64,000 nucleotides of DNA from Inia geoffrensis (lineage: Eukaryota > Chordata > Mammalia > Artiodactyla > Iniidae): the NCBI GenBank assembly GCA_036417435.1, contig CM070908.1, forward strand, positions 48,951,090 to 49,015,089, given 5' to 3'. Positions within the stretch are counted from its first letter, which is position 1. Every line of letters begins with the position of its first letter. The position numbers were made by a program, and so were the translations under genes. Below the pieces are notes generated by a model that worked only from the letters and a program-made list of their open reading frames with translations, was not told the DNA's origin and did no database searches. Below are positions 24,586-36,143 of the stretch, piece by piece.

Positions 24586-25270
24586 CAAAGTAGTATCAAT
24601 GCAGCTATTTGTCACTTGACTGTGCATTAGCTGGGTATTTTTAAGTTGGGGGAAACTATTACTCAGTTTTTCTTTTGCTGTTTTGCAATGCTTTTATAAG
24701 AAGGTTGAGAGGATATTTATTTTGTAAATTTTCCAACCTCTAAAATATTGGAAGAGGAAAACAAGGCAGATAGTATTTATTTGCCTTTGTTCTGGTTTTG
24801 AAGATTGGGAACAAATATCAAAACAGCAGGAAGTGGCAGATCAAACAAAACACAAATACATGACTATATAATCAGTTGACAAGGCAGTATGTAGACTAGG
24901 GTAGGGGCACCCTGCTCTATCAACTGCCTTGATTTGTGAAAGAGGTAAGACAGAACATTGAAAAAGAAATATTTATCTGAAAGCAGTTTAACAAAAAAGA
25001 AAGAAAGGTGCTAGGGCTAAGATATACAAATATGTTAGGTTTTGGTCTATAAAATGTTGAGGTTGAGAACTGGAAGGTAAATTACTCAACATTTAAAAAT
25101 TTTTTTGCTAGTGTTAGAAAATTCTAAACTATTTTGATAAATAAGGGCTTTGAAAATGTGAAAGATGACGGACTTTATGTTAGAAGCTTCAGATGAATAA
25201 TCCCTGTAATGGATACTGATGTGAAAAAGAAGGCCAGCTATTATCTTTGTGTGTGAATCTTATTCATAAA
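24586..25270. other. Intronic sequence, nothing recognised
   Basis: AT-rich; no gene or repeat recognised. Confidence 0.4.
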
Positions 25271-25274
25271 AAAT

Positions 25275-25440
25275 ATTGGTGGGTTTTAAGGAAAGATTCT
25301 TTCCCACTTGTTGAGCTTGTTGAAACACAGATTTCTGGGCCCCTGAGATTGCAATTTCACTAGGTCTGGGCTGGAGCCGGAGAATAAATTTCAGCAGCTT
25401 CCCTGGTGTTGTCATGATGCTGCTGGTTTTTTGAGAAATA
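25275..25440. mobile_element. MER5A-like hAT-Charlie MITE
   Basis: 'gttgaaacacagatttctgg', 'gcccctgagattgcaatttc', 'tcactaggtctgggctggag' and 'aataaatttcagcagcttcc' followed by 'ctggtgttg' match the palindromic MER5A pattern. Confidence 0.7.
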
Positions 25441-25970
25441 CTTCCTTTAAAAAAAAAAAGGCACAATCTAAAAGTTGAGAATTATGTTTTATGGGGCAGA
25501 CTTGCTGAGGGCTTAAGTCTGGGAGGCAACTTCTCCAACAGCTCTGAGGGACAGCTCTGAAGAGGTAAAGGAGGAACCAGGAGATACAGGAGTTTTTGCA
25601 ACAAAGACCAGGTAGTCGGAACATCAAAAGATTACTGTTAATTAAGGAAAACCAGGCATCTCAAGTTAATGAATTTAGTGTTTTTCTGTGTATGGGCAGA
25701 TTCAAGAGTCTGGGCTCATTGAAATCATCCCTTGGAGATGTAGCTTAACTATCTAGGCCCAGAATCCTGCTTTTCTTCATCCTGAATCTCCTCAGGATGC
25801 ACAGGGTGGCTTCAGTGGCTGATGGCTTGGTGTCCGCAACCTCCTTTGTTTACTGATGTAGAAGGCGACCTTTTTCATCCACATATCTCTACATTAATAT
25901 GAAGTCCACTGACTATTTCTAACGCAGAAAGTCTCACTAAATATGTGAAGGTATTTGAGGTGGTGTATTA
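25441..25970. other. Intronic sequence, nothing recognised
   Basis: No gene or repeat recognised. Confidence 0.35.
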
Positions 25971-25974
25971 TAAC

Positions 25975-26080
25975 CTGCTTGGCCACCGTGTGATCTTGTG
26001 GGAAATCATTTGCAGTCTTTGAGCCTCCGTCTCCTCGTATAAAAGAGTGGGTCTGGGTTTGATTATTTCTAGGTTTCCTG
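25975..26080 (+). repeat. MIR SINE fragment
   Basis: 'gtgatcttgtgggaaatcat', 'tttgagcctccgtctcctcg' and 'tataaaagagtgggtctggg' follow the MIR core. Confidence 0.6.
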
Positions 26081-26689
26081 TAGTACCAGTGGTGTACTGC
26101 AGCTGCCTCTGACTGAGGCACCAGAGCCAATGGTTAAATATTCAGGAATTCTTGAGTGATTTGTTACAGACCCAGTATCTTGAAATTGGCCATGGTGGGA
26201 GTATTTATATCACAGGAATCAGCAAGACCTATAAATGAGGGCTTTTAAAATTCTATGTAGTTTTGTTTTTTGAGAGCTGGTTTATGAACATACCACTGAT
26301 GTAGCATTATACTATGAATTTCTGTATCAGTGTCCATTTCTGCAAAGATATTGCCAGAAATTTATAAATGGAAAGGGTTACCTAAAGTCTGCATTGGCAT
26401 TTTTAACTCAGGAAAGAGATTTAGTGGCATAAGAACATTATGTTTGAGGGGAAAAAAATGTTTTGTTTGTGTTTCTTCTGTTTATTTGAGAAATTTAAAG
26501 AATGCCAAGGGCACAGAGGGTAGTGGTTACTTGTTCATATTAATTTTTGCTGGCTAATAAGACCTGTCCCATGTTATTGTTATTGTAAAAATGTTTGTGG
26601 GTTCTTCAGTTATTGAAGTGGTCTGGACCTGAGGTTTATTGCTGAGATTTGCTTTCTGGGAGACTGAGAGAACTAATGTGACCGGGCAG

Positions 26690-26830
26690 CATAATGTAGA
26701 GGAAATAGCCATGCGCTGAGAGTTTGGGGTTTCACTCCTGGCTGTGCCATCAACTGGGTATGTGGCCCTAGACAAGTGACTTGTCGCCTCTTAATTTTGG
26801 TTTTCCCCGTGTATAAAATAATTTGTTTAT
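26690..26830 (+). repeat. MIR SINE fragment
   Basis: 'cactcctggctgtgccatca', 'gtggccctagacaagtgact' and 'aattttggttttccccgtgt' followed by 'ataaaata' fit the MIR core in sense orientation. Confidence 0.65.
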
Positions 26831-26834
26831 ACAT

Positions 26835-27667
26835 GATAACCTTTTAAATATTTTTTACTTTAAAAGTCTGATAGTTCATTGAGGCCCTCACTAGTTAGCA
26901 GAAAAACCTACTCTGGTCACCTTTCACCAAACCCCTTTTACAGTGTTGACAGGGCCACTGCCTGAGCTGATTCCGCTGCATGAATATGACCTGAGAGCTG
27001 GGGATGCCTTTGTTAGGGACCATTGTAAGTCCTTTATAAAATCCTGGTTTCCTCTCTTGTAGTGGTGATGTCTTAGAGGGCTCCTTGCTCTTTTAAATTA
27101 GCATTCTTCTAAAGATTCAAATCATCTTGCATTCCTATGACTCATCCAACACTTTAAAATAATGTTACCTACAAAACAGATAATATTTGTAGGTTTCAAT
27201 TATCTTGCCATCAGGATCAATTTTCCATGGTTATTCCTATGAAATTATAAGAACTTTCAGAGTTACTATTCCCTTATATTATAAGAAATACAATATTTTC
27301 TAATATCCATAGTAATAAAATAATAGAAAACAGAGATGTATTAAAAAGGCAGAGACATAGCAAATTATCTGGCATTAGAATACAATATCCATATGAATAC
27401 TAATGAACAGCAAGAAAATGATATTAAAGGAAGGAAATTGCATTATTTCTCAATGTATTATCTGAAAGCAAATTCTTATTAAGAGATTCCATTCACATTT
27501 ATCATCAAAGCTCCTATGGTTGCATCACAAGTAAAGTCAAGGAAAGAAGGCGAGACTAAAGAATAGACACGAAGAATGATTTTACTCTATGGAAAATCTC
27601 GCTAGTTATACCTATGTTTTGGATGAATACATGGCATTGTGTGTCTTGTAGGAAATACTAGTGTTAA
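26835..27667. other. Intronic sequence, nothing recognised
   Basis: AT-rich intron; no gene or repeat recognised. Confidence 0.4.
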
Positions 27668-27898
27668 AGACCTTGTAATGCCTTTTTTTTAAAATTTAAT
27701 TTTACTTATTTTTTTATACAGCAGGTTCTTATTAGTTATCCATTTCATACACATTAGTGTATATATGTCAATCCCAATCTCCCAATTCATCCCACCACCA
27801 CCACCTCCCCCCACCACTTTCCCCCCTTGGTGTCCATACATTTGTTCCCTACATCTGTGTCTCTATTTCTGCCCTGCAAATAAGACCTTGTAATGTCT
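27668..27898 (-). mobile_element. Short L1 3' end insertion, antisense, with target-site duplications
   Basis: About 200 bp of L1 3' UTR ('tatacagcaggttcttatta', 'tcaatcccaatctcccaatt', 'ctacatctgtgtctctattt') sits between copies of 'agaccttgtaatg' (27668 onward and about 27883 onward). It is a typical short, 5'-truncated retrotransposition event. Confidence 0.88.
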
Positions 27899-27954
27899 TT
27901 ACCTTGAAAAATTTCAAGGAACTTTATTGTGTTCTCAATCAAGAAATTTTCACA

Positions 27955-28520
27955 GAGCACCTATGTTGCATGGCAGATAGTGTGCTAAAGATTCAGTGGT
28001 GAGTACATTTAGGTAAAGGTCTTGCTTTAGCAGAGATTATATTTTGATAGGGAAAATGGAAATCAATGAAATGATCGTGTGATTTGATATAAAATTGCAA
28101 CTACAAATGCGAAAAAAAGAGAGGAGCATGGAAATAAGAGGATTTGTAACATGGGATGAGACCTTGTTAAGGCAATGGGCAAAGGAATCTCTGAGCTAAG
28201 ATCAGAAAGAGTAGGAATAGGTTTAACTAAATGAGGAAGGAAGGGAAGAGCATTCTAGGCAGAAGGAACTCCATGTGTGCAGAACCAATGGTTGGAGGGA
28301 ACATGGCAAAGACAAGGGGCTGAGCAAGTGTTAAGTTGTTATAGCAGAGAGAGGGGTTGGAGCCTGGGGCAACATGATCTGTAAACATGGAGGGGGTATG
28401 GTGATCCCTTTGTATGTCACGTTAGTAGCTTTGTTTCATTGAAGGAAATCATTGAATTGTAACAAATGGGAAGGTGACAGAGTTAGATTTTTGTTTCAAA
28501 AAGATAATCCTGACTGCCAA
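27955..28520 (+). repeat. Ancient interspersed repeat, family not identified
   Basis: Contains 'agagcattctaggcagaagg', 'aactccatgtgtgcagaacc' and 'gataatcctgactgccaagt', landmarks of a widespread old mammalian repeat that recurs at 32600-33480. I recognise the pattern but not the family name with certainty. Confidence 0.5.
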
Positions 28521-28524
28521 GTAG

Positions 28525-30375
28525 AAAAGACCTTACGAGATCAAGGAACAGAGCAGGACAGTTGAAGAGCGAGCTGGAAGCAGAATAACTAATGGTCAGA
28601 GAAGAGGGTGTGAGAATTAATATTTGTGGTGGGGGAATGATTACGTGTGGTGAAAGATGTCTTTTTTCATATGCATTTGTTTTTCTATTAAAAAACAAGG
28701 ACGTTAGAGACAATTAACCAAAAGAACTCCAAAAGAAACAACAAAGTAGAACAAAAGAGGACCCAAATTAGTTGATTTTTAATTTCTTTTTCTTACCCTG
28801 TCAAGAATGGGTCATCAATATACTATTAAATATTTAGTGGCTGCAGTATTTAAAACATGCAAGGCTAATATAGTGAAAACTGAAAATCCAATTGATTATA
28901 CAATTATATTCATAAAATGGGTTATCAGTTGGAGACTCTGGGTGGAATACTTGAGTTATGCACCATTTATGCATATCTCAAAAGGGGGAAATGGAAGTGA
29001 GGGAAGATAAATTTGGCTTAATAAGGAGAGAGAGAGAGAGCATTGCAACTTCTTTGGACCAAATAAAATTTTGGTGGTGTAATGATTTTTCACATATTAA
29101 GCTCTGTTTCCTACCTCAGAGAAATTGATAACCTCTATTATGTGATTCTAAACATCCCCTTGAAACACATTGAGATTAGTCTTGAAAAGTAAAGGCACGT
29201 ATTTAACCTAATGGACAGAATTTTTAATGGAAAGTAAAATCATTAATGTGTTTATGTTTTCTACAATCTACCTTTTATCTAACCATTCTCATAACTTATA
29301 AATTTTAATTAATATAATGCTTTCAGAAAGCCCCAGCCAGATTGCCCTCACTTCCAAGTGATTAATCTGGAATTAAGGCCAGCACCATGCAGGTACAGAA
29401 TGAATTGTTCTGTTATAAAGTGAATGCGCTGCTGACAAGGCCACTTTAAGCAGAATAAAGGAAAAACAGGGGAACTCTAGGGTAGGTGCACACATACTTC
29501 CAATCATCACCTGAAGACCAGGAAGTCAGCTGCCCCAGCCTTCATTTTTCTGGGTAAATGTTTTCCTCGCTCAGGCTCTGACATCCTAGCATTGCTCCCT
29601 TTAAAAGGAAGCTGTAAATGTCACTTTAACATTTAACAAGAAAGGAGAAGCTCCCACAGTGAAAAGCCAGGGGAACAAAGTAGGAGTGTTTGTACCCACG
29701 CTCATCTCCCCGACTTTGACCCAACCCTGCTGGATGTCTGGTTAGGTGTGGGCTGAACGCAGAATAGTAAGAGGAGACTCAAGTGCTTTCCGGGCTCTGA
29801 GTGCAGAGTCCATTATACATGGTGTCAGACAGTTTTGACAAATGCACTGACACAATCAAACCTTTTATCAATTTAAAAAGTAACCTTGTCACAGTAATAT
29901 GTCAAACTGTTCAGATACAACTAAAGGAAAACAAGTCATCACACACTCCAGAGGAACTGAGTAAATAAGAAAAAATGTGACTGGAATTTTTTTTGAGTTC
30001 TTTCTTCCCATGTCAATGAAGATTTAAAAATTCTCTCTATTAAAACCTGAGGAAATTTATGAGTAGTTTTCACCTGCAAGTCAGGCTCAAATGATGCAGC
30101 TGCTTTGGAGGTGTCCTGTATCCGTGTGGTGGCAGGTATGAGGAGGAGGTGAATTTGAGGCTCTTTGAACTCTGCCTTTGTGTCATTTAGATGAGAGAGT
30201 GCTTCTAAGGCCCAAATTGGTTGCCTGAATTCAGTGAGTCAGCATAGATGTGATACATTGTTACATATAATAATTCAGGTTTAAGTACAGTTATATTTGC
30301 GAAGTATGTATTAGAAACCACACAGAGTATTTGGTTTGTAATTCATAAATAATTATCATTAATAGCACAGTTATT
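28525..30375. other. Intronic sequence; short GA run; possible conserved stretch
   Basis: A short (ga)n run lies at about 29022-29040. The stretch 29310-29460 has no repeat character and holds homeobox-like 'gtgattaatctggaattaag', so it could be a conserved non-coding element. I cannot test conservation here. Confidence 0.35.
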
Positions 30376-30379
30376 TTAT

Positions 30380-30605
30380 ATAGATTATTAACATTTGTTG
30401 TGCATTATATACCATGTGCTCTGCTAAGTTTTTATATTACCATATTTAATGCTCAGAACAACCCTACAGAGTGGGAACAAAAATTACTGACTTATAGTTG
30501 AGTAAACTGAGTCTCAAGCGTATTAAGGGGTTTGTCCAAGTCTATACAGCCACCAGGATTCCAAATCCAGCTCTGACTTCAAAGCCCTTATTCATAACCA
30601 CTAAA
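30380..30605 (-). repeat. MIR SINE, antisense
   Basis: 'taccatgtgctctgctaagt', 'agaacaaccctacagagtgg', 'gagtaaactgagtctcaagc' and 'cttattcataaccactaaaa' match the reverse MIR order. Confidence 0.8.
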
Positions 30606-30639
30606 ACATTCATTTAATGAGAAGGGTAGCATAAGTCCT

Positions 30640-30815
30640 GAGTTCTCAAATCCAGGAGAATCCTTGAAGAGGTTTAAAAAATACTGATGCTGGGTCTCAC
30701 CCCTCAGGGATTCTGATTTATCTAGTATGGGGTCAGCTTAGACAGTAAGATTTTTAAAAGCCTGCTTAGGCAATTCTATATGTAGCAAAGCTTGAGACTC
30801 ATTGGAGTAAATAAT
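30640..30815. mobile_element. MER5A (hAT-Charlie MITE)
   Basis: 'gttctcaaatccaggagaat', 'gctgggtctcacccctcagg', 'gattctgatttatctagtat' and the ending 'agcttgagactcattg' follow MER5A. Confidence 0.78.
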
Positions 30816-30939
30816 GCCACACTAACCACAAAACATAAGTGAATCCTCTGTTTTAACTTCCTTACTCTGACTTTTGGAGAATCTAGAAATTTCATAGGAC
30901 CTACCAATTTACTTTCAGTTAACCAAGAGACTTAAAAAT

Positions 30940-31303
30940 AAATTCTAGGGACTTCCCTGGTGGCACAGTGGTTAAGAATCTGTCTGCCAATGCAGGAGAC
31001 ACGGGTTTGATCCCTGGTCGAGGAAGATCCCACGTGCCGCGGAGCAACTAAGGCTGTGCACCACAACTACTGAGCCTGCACTCTAGAGCCCACGAGCCAC
31101 AACTACTGAGCCCGTGTGCCACAACTACAGAAGCCCACATGCCTAGAGCCCGTGCTCTGCAACGAGAGAAGTCACTGTGATGAGAAGCACATGTGCCGCA
31201 ACAAAGAGTAACCCTTGCTTGCAGCAACTAGAGAAAGCCCATGCATAGCAACAAAGACCCAATGCAGCCAAAAATAAATAAATAAAATTATATAAAAATT
31301 CTA
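30940..31303 (+). mobile_element. CHR-2-like long tRNA-derived SINE
   Basis: Starts 'gggacttccctggtggcaca' at 30948. It carries a B-box-like 'gggtttgatccctgg', then repeated 'caactactgagcc' blocks typical of the longer CHR/cetartiodactyl SINE type. It ends in 'aataaataaataaaatta'. A short flanking duplication aaattcta (30940-30947 and 31296-31303) is likely. Confidence 0.88.
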
Positions 31304-32600
31304 TTAAGGTAATTGGAGGATGAGTTGGATTTTGATGACAAAATAGGAATTTTAAATTAGGCACATGAAAAATCAAGGTCTGGAGTAGGTACCTAAAAGC
31401 GCTTTAAAGAATATACTCCCCTTCACATAATTTTCATAAGGCAAACATTTCTTCAACATTTCAGTTTTTAATAATGTTTGCACTTAATTGATAATTAAGC
31501 AATAAATTCTTCCTATTTTTGACTCATGTTATTAAACTTCTATATATATTTACTTTTTCTTGCTGCCCCATAGTCTGCTAAATGTAAGTCTACTGAATCT
31601 TAAAAAGAAATCAGTATTTTCCAGCATTTTGGGGGCATCCTGGAAATTATTGTCCCACTGATTCATTGACTATCCATTCATTATTGTTTTAATTACTTTG
31701 GATGAAGAAGATTCTGCTGAATTTTTGAGATTTATTTGAAAATATATTTATTTAAATTGCAGATAGCTGATAATACTTTCTTCTTATTTATTCTGCAGAT
31801 AGAGAAGAGAAAAAAGAATGATTAAACCATTGAAAGCATTAGGTTACTATGTTGGTGGCAGCACAAAAATGTTGGAGGTGCCAAATCAAGTCTTAGAGGT
31901 CTGGGAGAGGTGGAATTCCAGACAGATATTTTGATAGTGCTTGAAAATTTGAGGGACTTGGAATTCAAGGGCAGGAATCTGGCAAGTTCAGATGGCATCT
32001 TGGTTTTCAGTTTGCTCCATGATCTTCTAATTGCTAAATACAGCTGACTGTTTTTAGTACTTATTTTATTTGATCTCTCTGTTACTTGATCCTGTTGACT
32101 TCACCTTTATTCTAGAAACTTACTTTCTCCTTGGCTGGCATACTCCTCCTTCCTGGGTCTCCTCCTAGGATTTTGTCTTCCAGCTTCTCCACTATCTGCC
32201 TCTTGAATATTTTAGTGTTTTAAAAGTTTAGACCTCCTCTCTTCTCACTCCATAAACTCTCTGCTCTCCTCTACTTAAATGTCAGCTATTCTGATGATTA
32301 TTAAATTTATACATCCAGCCCATGGAGGTATACATTTTTTTAGTCCTAGATCCATATCTCATTATTCCTTGTACAATTCCAAATTTGTATCCCAAGAGCT
32401 ATCAAAGTCATTGTCCAAAAAGGATTATTCCTAAACTTTTCCCTTCTTCAGCGTTCTCTTTCTCTCTGAATGACAGCATCACCCATCTGGTCATGCAAAT
32501 AAATAATCTTAGGATCACTCCTTTCCCCAACCTAGAAATAGTTTCCAAGGCAAATAGATTTCAACTGCTGGTCTCTTTTGTTTCACTACTGTCATAGTTT
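31304..32600. other. Intronic sequence, nothing recognised
   Basis: AT-rich. The 91-codon frame at 32322-32597 shows no known features. Confidence 0.4.
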
Positions 32601-33490
32601 ATTTACTTATTAATTCCAAAGTATTTATGGAATGTCATCAATGTCATCTAAGCATTGCAGATACCTGAAGATCTGGTAGGTCTCTGCATAGAACTTGCAT
32701 TCTAATAGAGAGAGATAATACAAGAATGAATGAATAAAGAAGAAAACATCAGAATATGCCATGGAAAGGAGGTTGAAAAACCAAGAAAAGAAGGTTGTAA
32801 GTAATGACAGGGAGGTTACTATTGAACTGAGGAACCTCTTTGAGGTGAGATGTCAATTTCAAGAAACAACCAGGCGTATGGTATTCAGGAAGGATGGCAT
32901 TACAGATAAATGTGGGAGCTTGTACAAAATCCCAAAGGTGGAAATGAGCTCCGTGTTTTCAGGTAACATAAAGAAGGTTGGAATTGCAAAAGAATAGTGA
33001 ATAGGGGAGGTGGGGGGCGGTAAAAGATGAAGTAAAAGAAAGTATACCAGGGCCAAATCAATAGAGTTTTCTAAGTCAGAGCATGGAGATTGGATTTTAT
33101 CCAAATTTACTTTTTTTTTTAGAAAAGTTATTTTGACTACTCTGTAAAGAATGGATTTTAGGGAGTGTGAGAGAAGCAAGTAAATGAGCAAAGATGCCAT
33201 TGTGGATTCCAGGAAGGAGATGGTGATGGCTTGGATTAGGATCATAGTGGTGGGGGAGGTTAGATGGATGGCTTCACAGTATATTTTGGTGAGAGTTTTG
33301 ATAGAAGTTACTGATGAATTGGATCTGGCAGGAGGGTTAGGGAAAGAGAAATTAGGGATAATTCTTAGGTTTTGGCTTTAGCATCCAGGTATAGAGTCAC
33401 TTAATACAATGGGGAGGATTGTGGAAGGAACAGTTTTGAGTGGAGAGAAATCAAGTGTTCTTCTTAGTTTTGTTATTTTTGAGATACTAT
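32600..33490 (+). repeat. Ancient interspersed repeat, family not identified
   Basis: Same style as 27955-28520: 'agaacttgcattctaataga', 'gattggattttatccaaatt', 'gatggtgatggcttggatta', 'ttcttaggttttggctttag'. Together with 33845-34190 it looks like one long element interrupted by, or adjoining, a MIR. The minus-strand frame at 32859-33245 lies inside it and is not regarded as a gene. Confidence 0.5.
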
Positions 33491-33609
33491 TAGACATCTA
33501 AAATGAGATACAAGTTCATAGCTTAATATATGACTAGTTTTCAAAGCAGAGGTTAGAGTAAAAGATACAGAATGCAAGTCCTAAGCATTATAAATAGCAT
33601 TTAAATACA

Positions 33610-33835
33610 TTGTACTGATAATACTATCGTGCCTAATATGTGTTAGATATTATTCTAAGTATTTTACATGTTAACCTGTGTTAATTCATTTGTACTTCAT
33701 GATAACCCCTATTTTAGAGGTAAAAGAAAATGACACAAAGAAGTTAAGTGACTTTCCCAGGGTTACATAGGTGGTAATTGGCAAGTCCAGGATTTAAAAT
33801 AAGGAGTGTGGTTTGAATGCCCTCTCTTAACCATG
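33610..33835 (-). repeat. MIR SINE, antisense
   Basis: 'gtgttagatattattctaag', 'gttaattcatttgtacttca', 'gttaagtgactttcccaggg' and 'gaatgccctctcttaaccat' fit reverse MIR. Confidence 0.78.
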
Positions 33836-33844
33836 ATTCATACA

Positions 33845-34190
33845 TAGGGTGTGCACAAAGCATGAAAAGAAAAGTGGTCATAAACTCAACATTCTGAGAA
33901 GAGGAGAAGCCAAGAAAGGAGTTTATAAAGGAACCAGTGAGATAGAGGAAATCAGGAAAGCAAGAGAGTGATATTATAGAAGCTAGGAAAAGACAGTATC
34001 TCAAAAAGTCAGAATGATTGAGGGTGTGGAATACTGCTGAAAAGTTAAGAAATGTAGAAGAAAGAGAAATAGAGAAGTTACATTTGGTTTTGGCATTGCC
34101 AAGGTCATTGGCAAGCTTGACCAGGGCTGTCTTTGTATTGGGTAAAAGCTGAAAGCCATTTGGTGGGCCTTTCTTTAGGGTCATCACTTG
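33845..34190 (+). repeat. Ancient interspersed repeat, continuation
   Basis: 'accagtgagatagaggaaat', 'tatctcaaaaagtcagaatg', 'gccaaggtcattggcaagct' and 'gaccagggctgtctttgtat' continue the unidentified family at 32600-33490. The 147-codon minus frame here (33744-34187) is within the repeat and is not called. Confidence 0.5.
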
Positions 34191-34702
34191 ACAGTGCTTC
34201 CAAGTGAAAATGCCTCTCTCTCCTTTGTGCTTGAACTATGCCTAAATAGTCATTTTCTCCACTGATCTTCTGGTTATTCCCTCTTTATCTTTCTTTATCT
34301 CTATCTCTTCTGTCTCTTTAACTCTTTCTCATTTTCCCCTTACCTTCTTTCACTATAAGCTTTTGATGTCAGTAGATTTATCTTGCTCATTTTTTCACTC
34401 CTGGTGCATAGTACAGTTTCCAATATTTAAGTGGTAACTAATAAATATTTATTGATTGAATAAAGCCTGAATGCATCAATGATATAAAAATGATTTTATT
34501 GGATTTAATCACAAAACCTATTTCAGGGTAGGCTTTGAGTTTATAATGTGAGATACAGGAAGTAGGGTTTTTTCTTTAACACTTCATTTAAAGTTGAACT
34601 ACAGGAAGCAGGAAACAAGGAAGTACCTGGCTTCAGTTAATTGACTGGGGCTTCATATCTGACCATATTTGCATAGATCAAGGAACAAGAAAAGCTATTT
34701 GG
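34191..34702. other. Intronic sequence flanking L1, nothing recognised
   Basis: Unique-looking sequence up to the L1 junction. No clear target-site duplication was found by eye. Confidence 0.4.
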
Positions 34703-35189
34703 CTGACAGGGTCTTGGTGCTCTGGCCAGGTGACAGGCCTGAGCCTCTGAGGTGGGAGAGATGAGTTCTGGACACTGGTCCACCAGAGACCTCCTGGCCC
34801 CACATAATATCAAATGGTGAAAACCCTACCAGAGATCTCCACCTCAACACTAAGACCCAGCTCCACTCAACAACCAGCAAGCTACAGTGCTGCCCATCTT
34901 ATGCCAAACAACTAGCAAGACAGGAACACAGCCACACCCATTAGCAGAGAAGCTGCCTAAAATCATAAGTTCACAGACACCCCAAAACACACCACTGGAC
35001 GTGGTCCTGCCACCAGAAAGACAAGATCCAGTCTCATCCAGCAGAACAGAGGCACCAGTCCCCTCCACCAGGAAGCCTACACAACCCACTGAACCAACCT
35101 TAGCCACTGGAGACAGACATCAAAAACAAGGGGAACTACAAACCCATAGACTGTGAAAAGGAGACCCCAGACACAGTAAGTTAAGCAAA

Positions 35190-36085
35190 ATGAGAAGACA
35201 GAGAAATACACAGCAGATGAAGGAGCAAGGTAAAAACCCACCAGACCAAACAAATGAAGAGGAAATAGGCAATCTACCTGAAAAAGAATTCAGAGTAATG
35301 ATAGTAAAGATGATCCAAAATCTTGGAAATAGAATGCAAAAAATACAAGAAAGGTTTAACAAGGACCTAGAAGAACGAAAGAGCAAAAAAAATGAACAAC
35401 ACAATAAATGAAATTAAAAATTCTCTAGAAGGAATCAATAGCAGAGTAACTGAGGAAGAAGAACGGATAAGTGACGCAGAAGATAAAATAGTGGAAATAA
35501 CTACCACAGAGCAGAATTCTAAAAAAAAGAATGAAAACAATTGGAGACATCTCAGAGACCCTTGAGACAACATTAAATGCATCAACATTCAAAATATAAG
35601 GGTCCCAGAAAAAGAGGAGAAAAAGAAAGGGACTGAGAAAATATTTGAAGAGATTATAGTTGAAAACTTCCCTAATATGGGAAAGGGAATAGTCAATCAA
35701 GTCCAGGAAGCACAGAAAGTCCCATACAGGATAAATCAAAGGAGTAACACGCCAAGACATATATTAATCAAAAATTAATACTATCAAAAATTAAATACAA
35801 AGAAAAAATATTAAAACCAGCAAGGGAAAAGCAACAAATAACAAAAAGGGAACCCCCATAAGGTTAACAGCTGATCTTTCAACAGAAACTCTGCAAGCCA
35901 AAAAGGAGTGGCAGGACATATTTAAAGTGATGAAAGGGAAGATCTTTCAACCAAGATGACACTACCCAGCAAGGATCTCATTCAGATTTGACAGAGAAAT
36001 TAAAACCTGTACAGACAAGCAAAAGCTAAGAGAATTCAGCACCACCAAACCAGCTTTACAACAAATGCTAAAGAAGCTTCTCTAA
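35190..36085 (+). pseudogene. L1 ORF1 (RNA-binding chaperone), broken
   Basis: The start ATG at 35190 gives MRRQRNTQQMKEQGKNPPD, followed by 'GNLPEKEFRVMIVKMIQNLG', the typical ORF1p coiled-coil region. The first frame stops at 35409-35411 in an A-rich run, and the remainder is in other frames, with the C-terminal 'LKKLL' stop at 36083-36085. In living copies ORF1p forms trimers on L1 RNA; this one cannot. Confidence 0.88.
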
Positions 36086-36143
36086 GCAGCAAACACAAGA
36101 GAAAGAAAACACATACAATAACAAACCCAAAACAATTAAGAAA

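Noticed and set aside
32859..33245. 128-codon minus frame
   Set aside because: Lies inside the unidentified ancient repeat.
33744..34187. 147-codon minus frame
   Set aside because: Spans a MIR and an ancient repeat.
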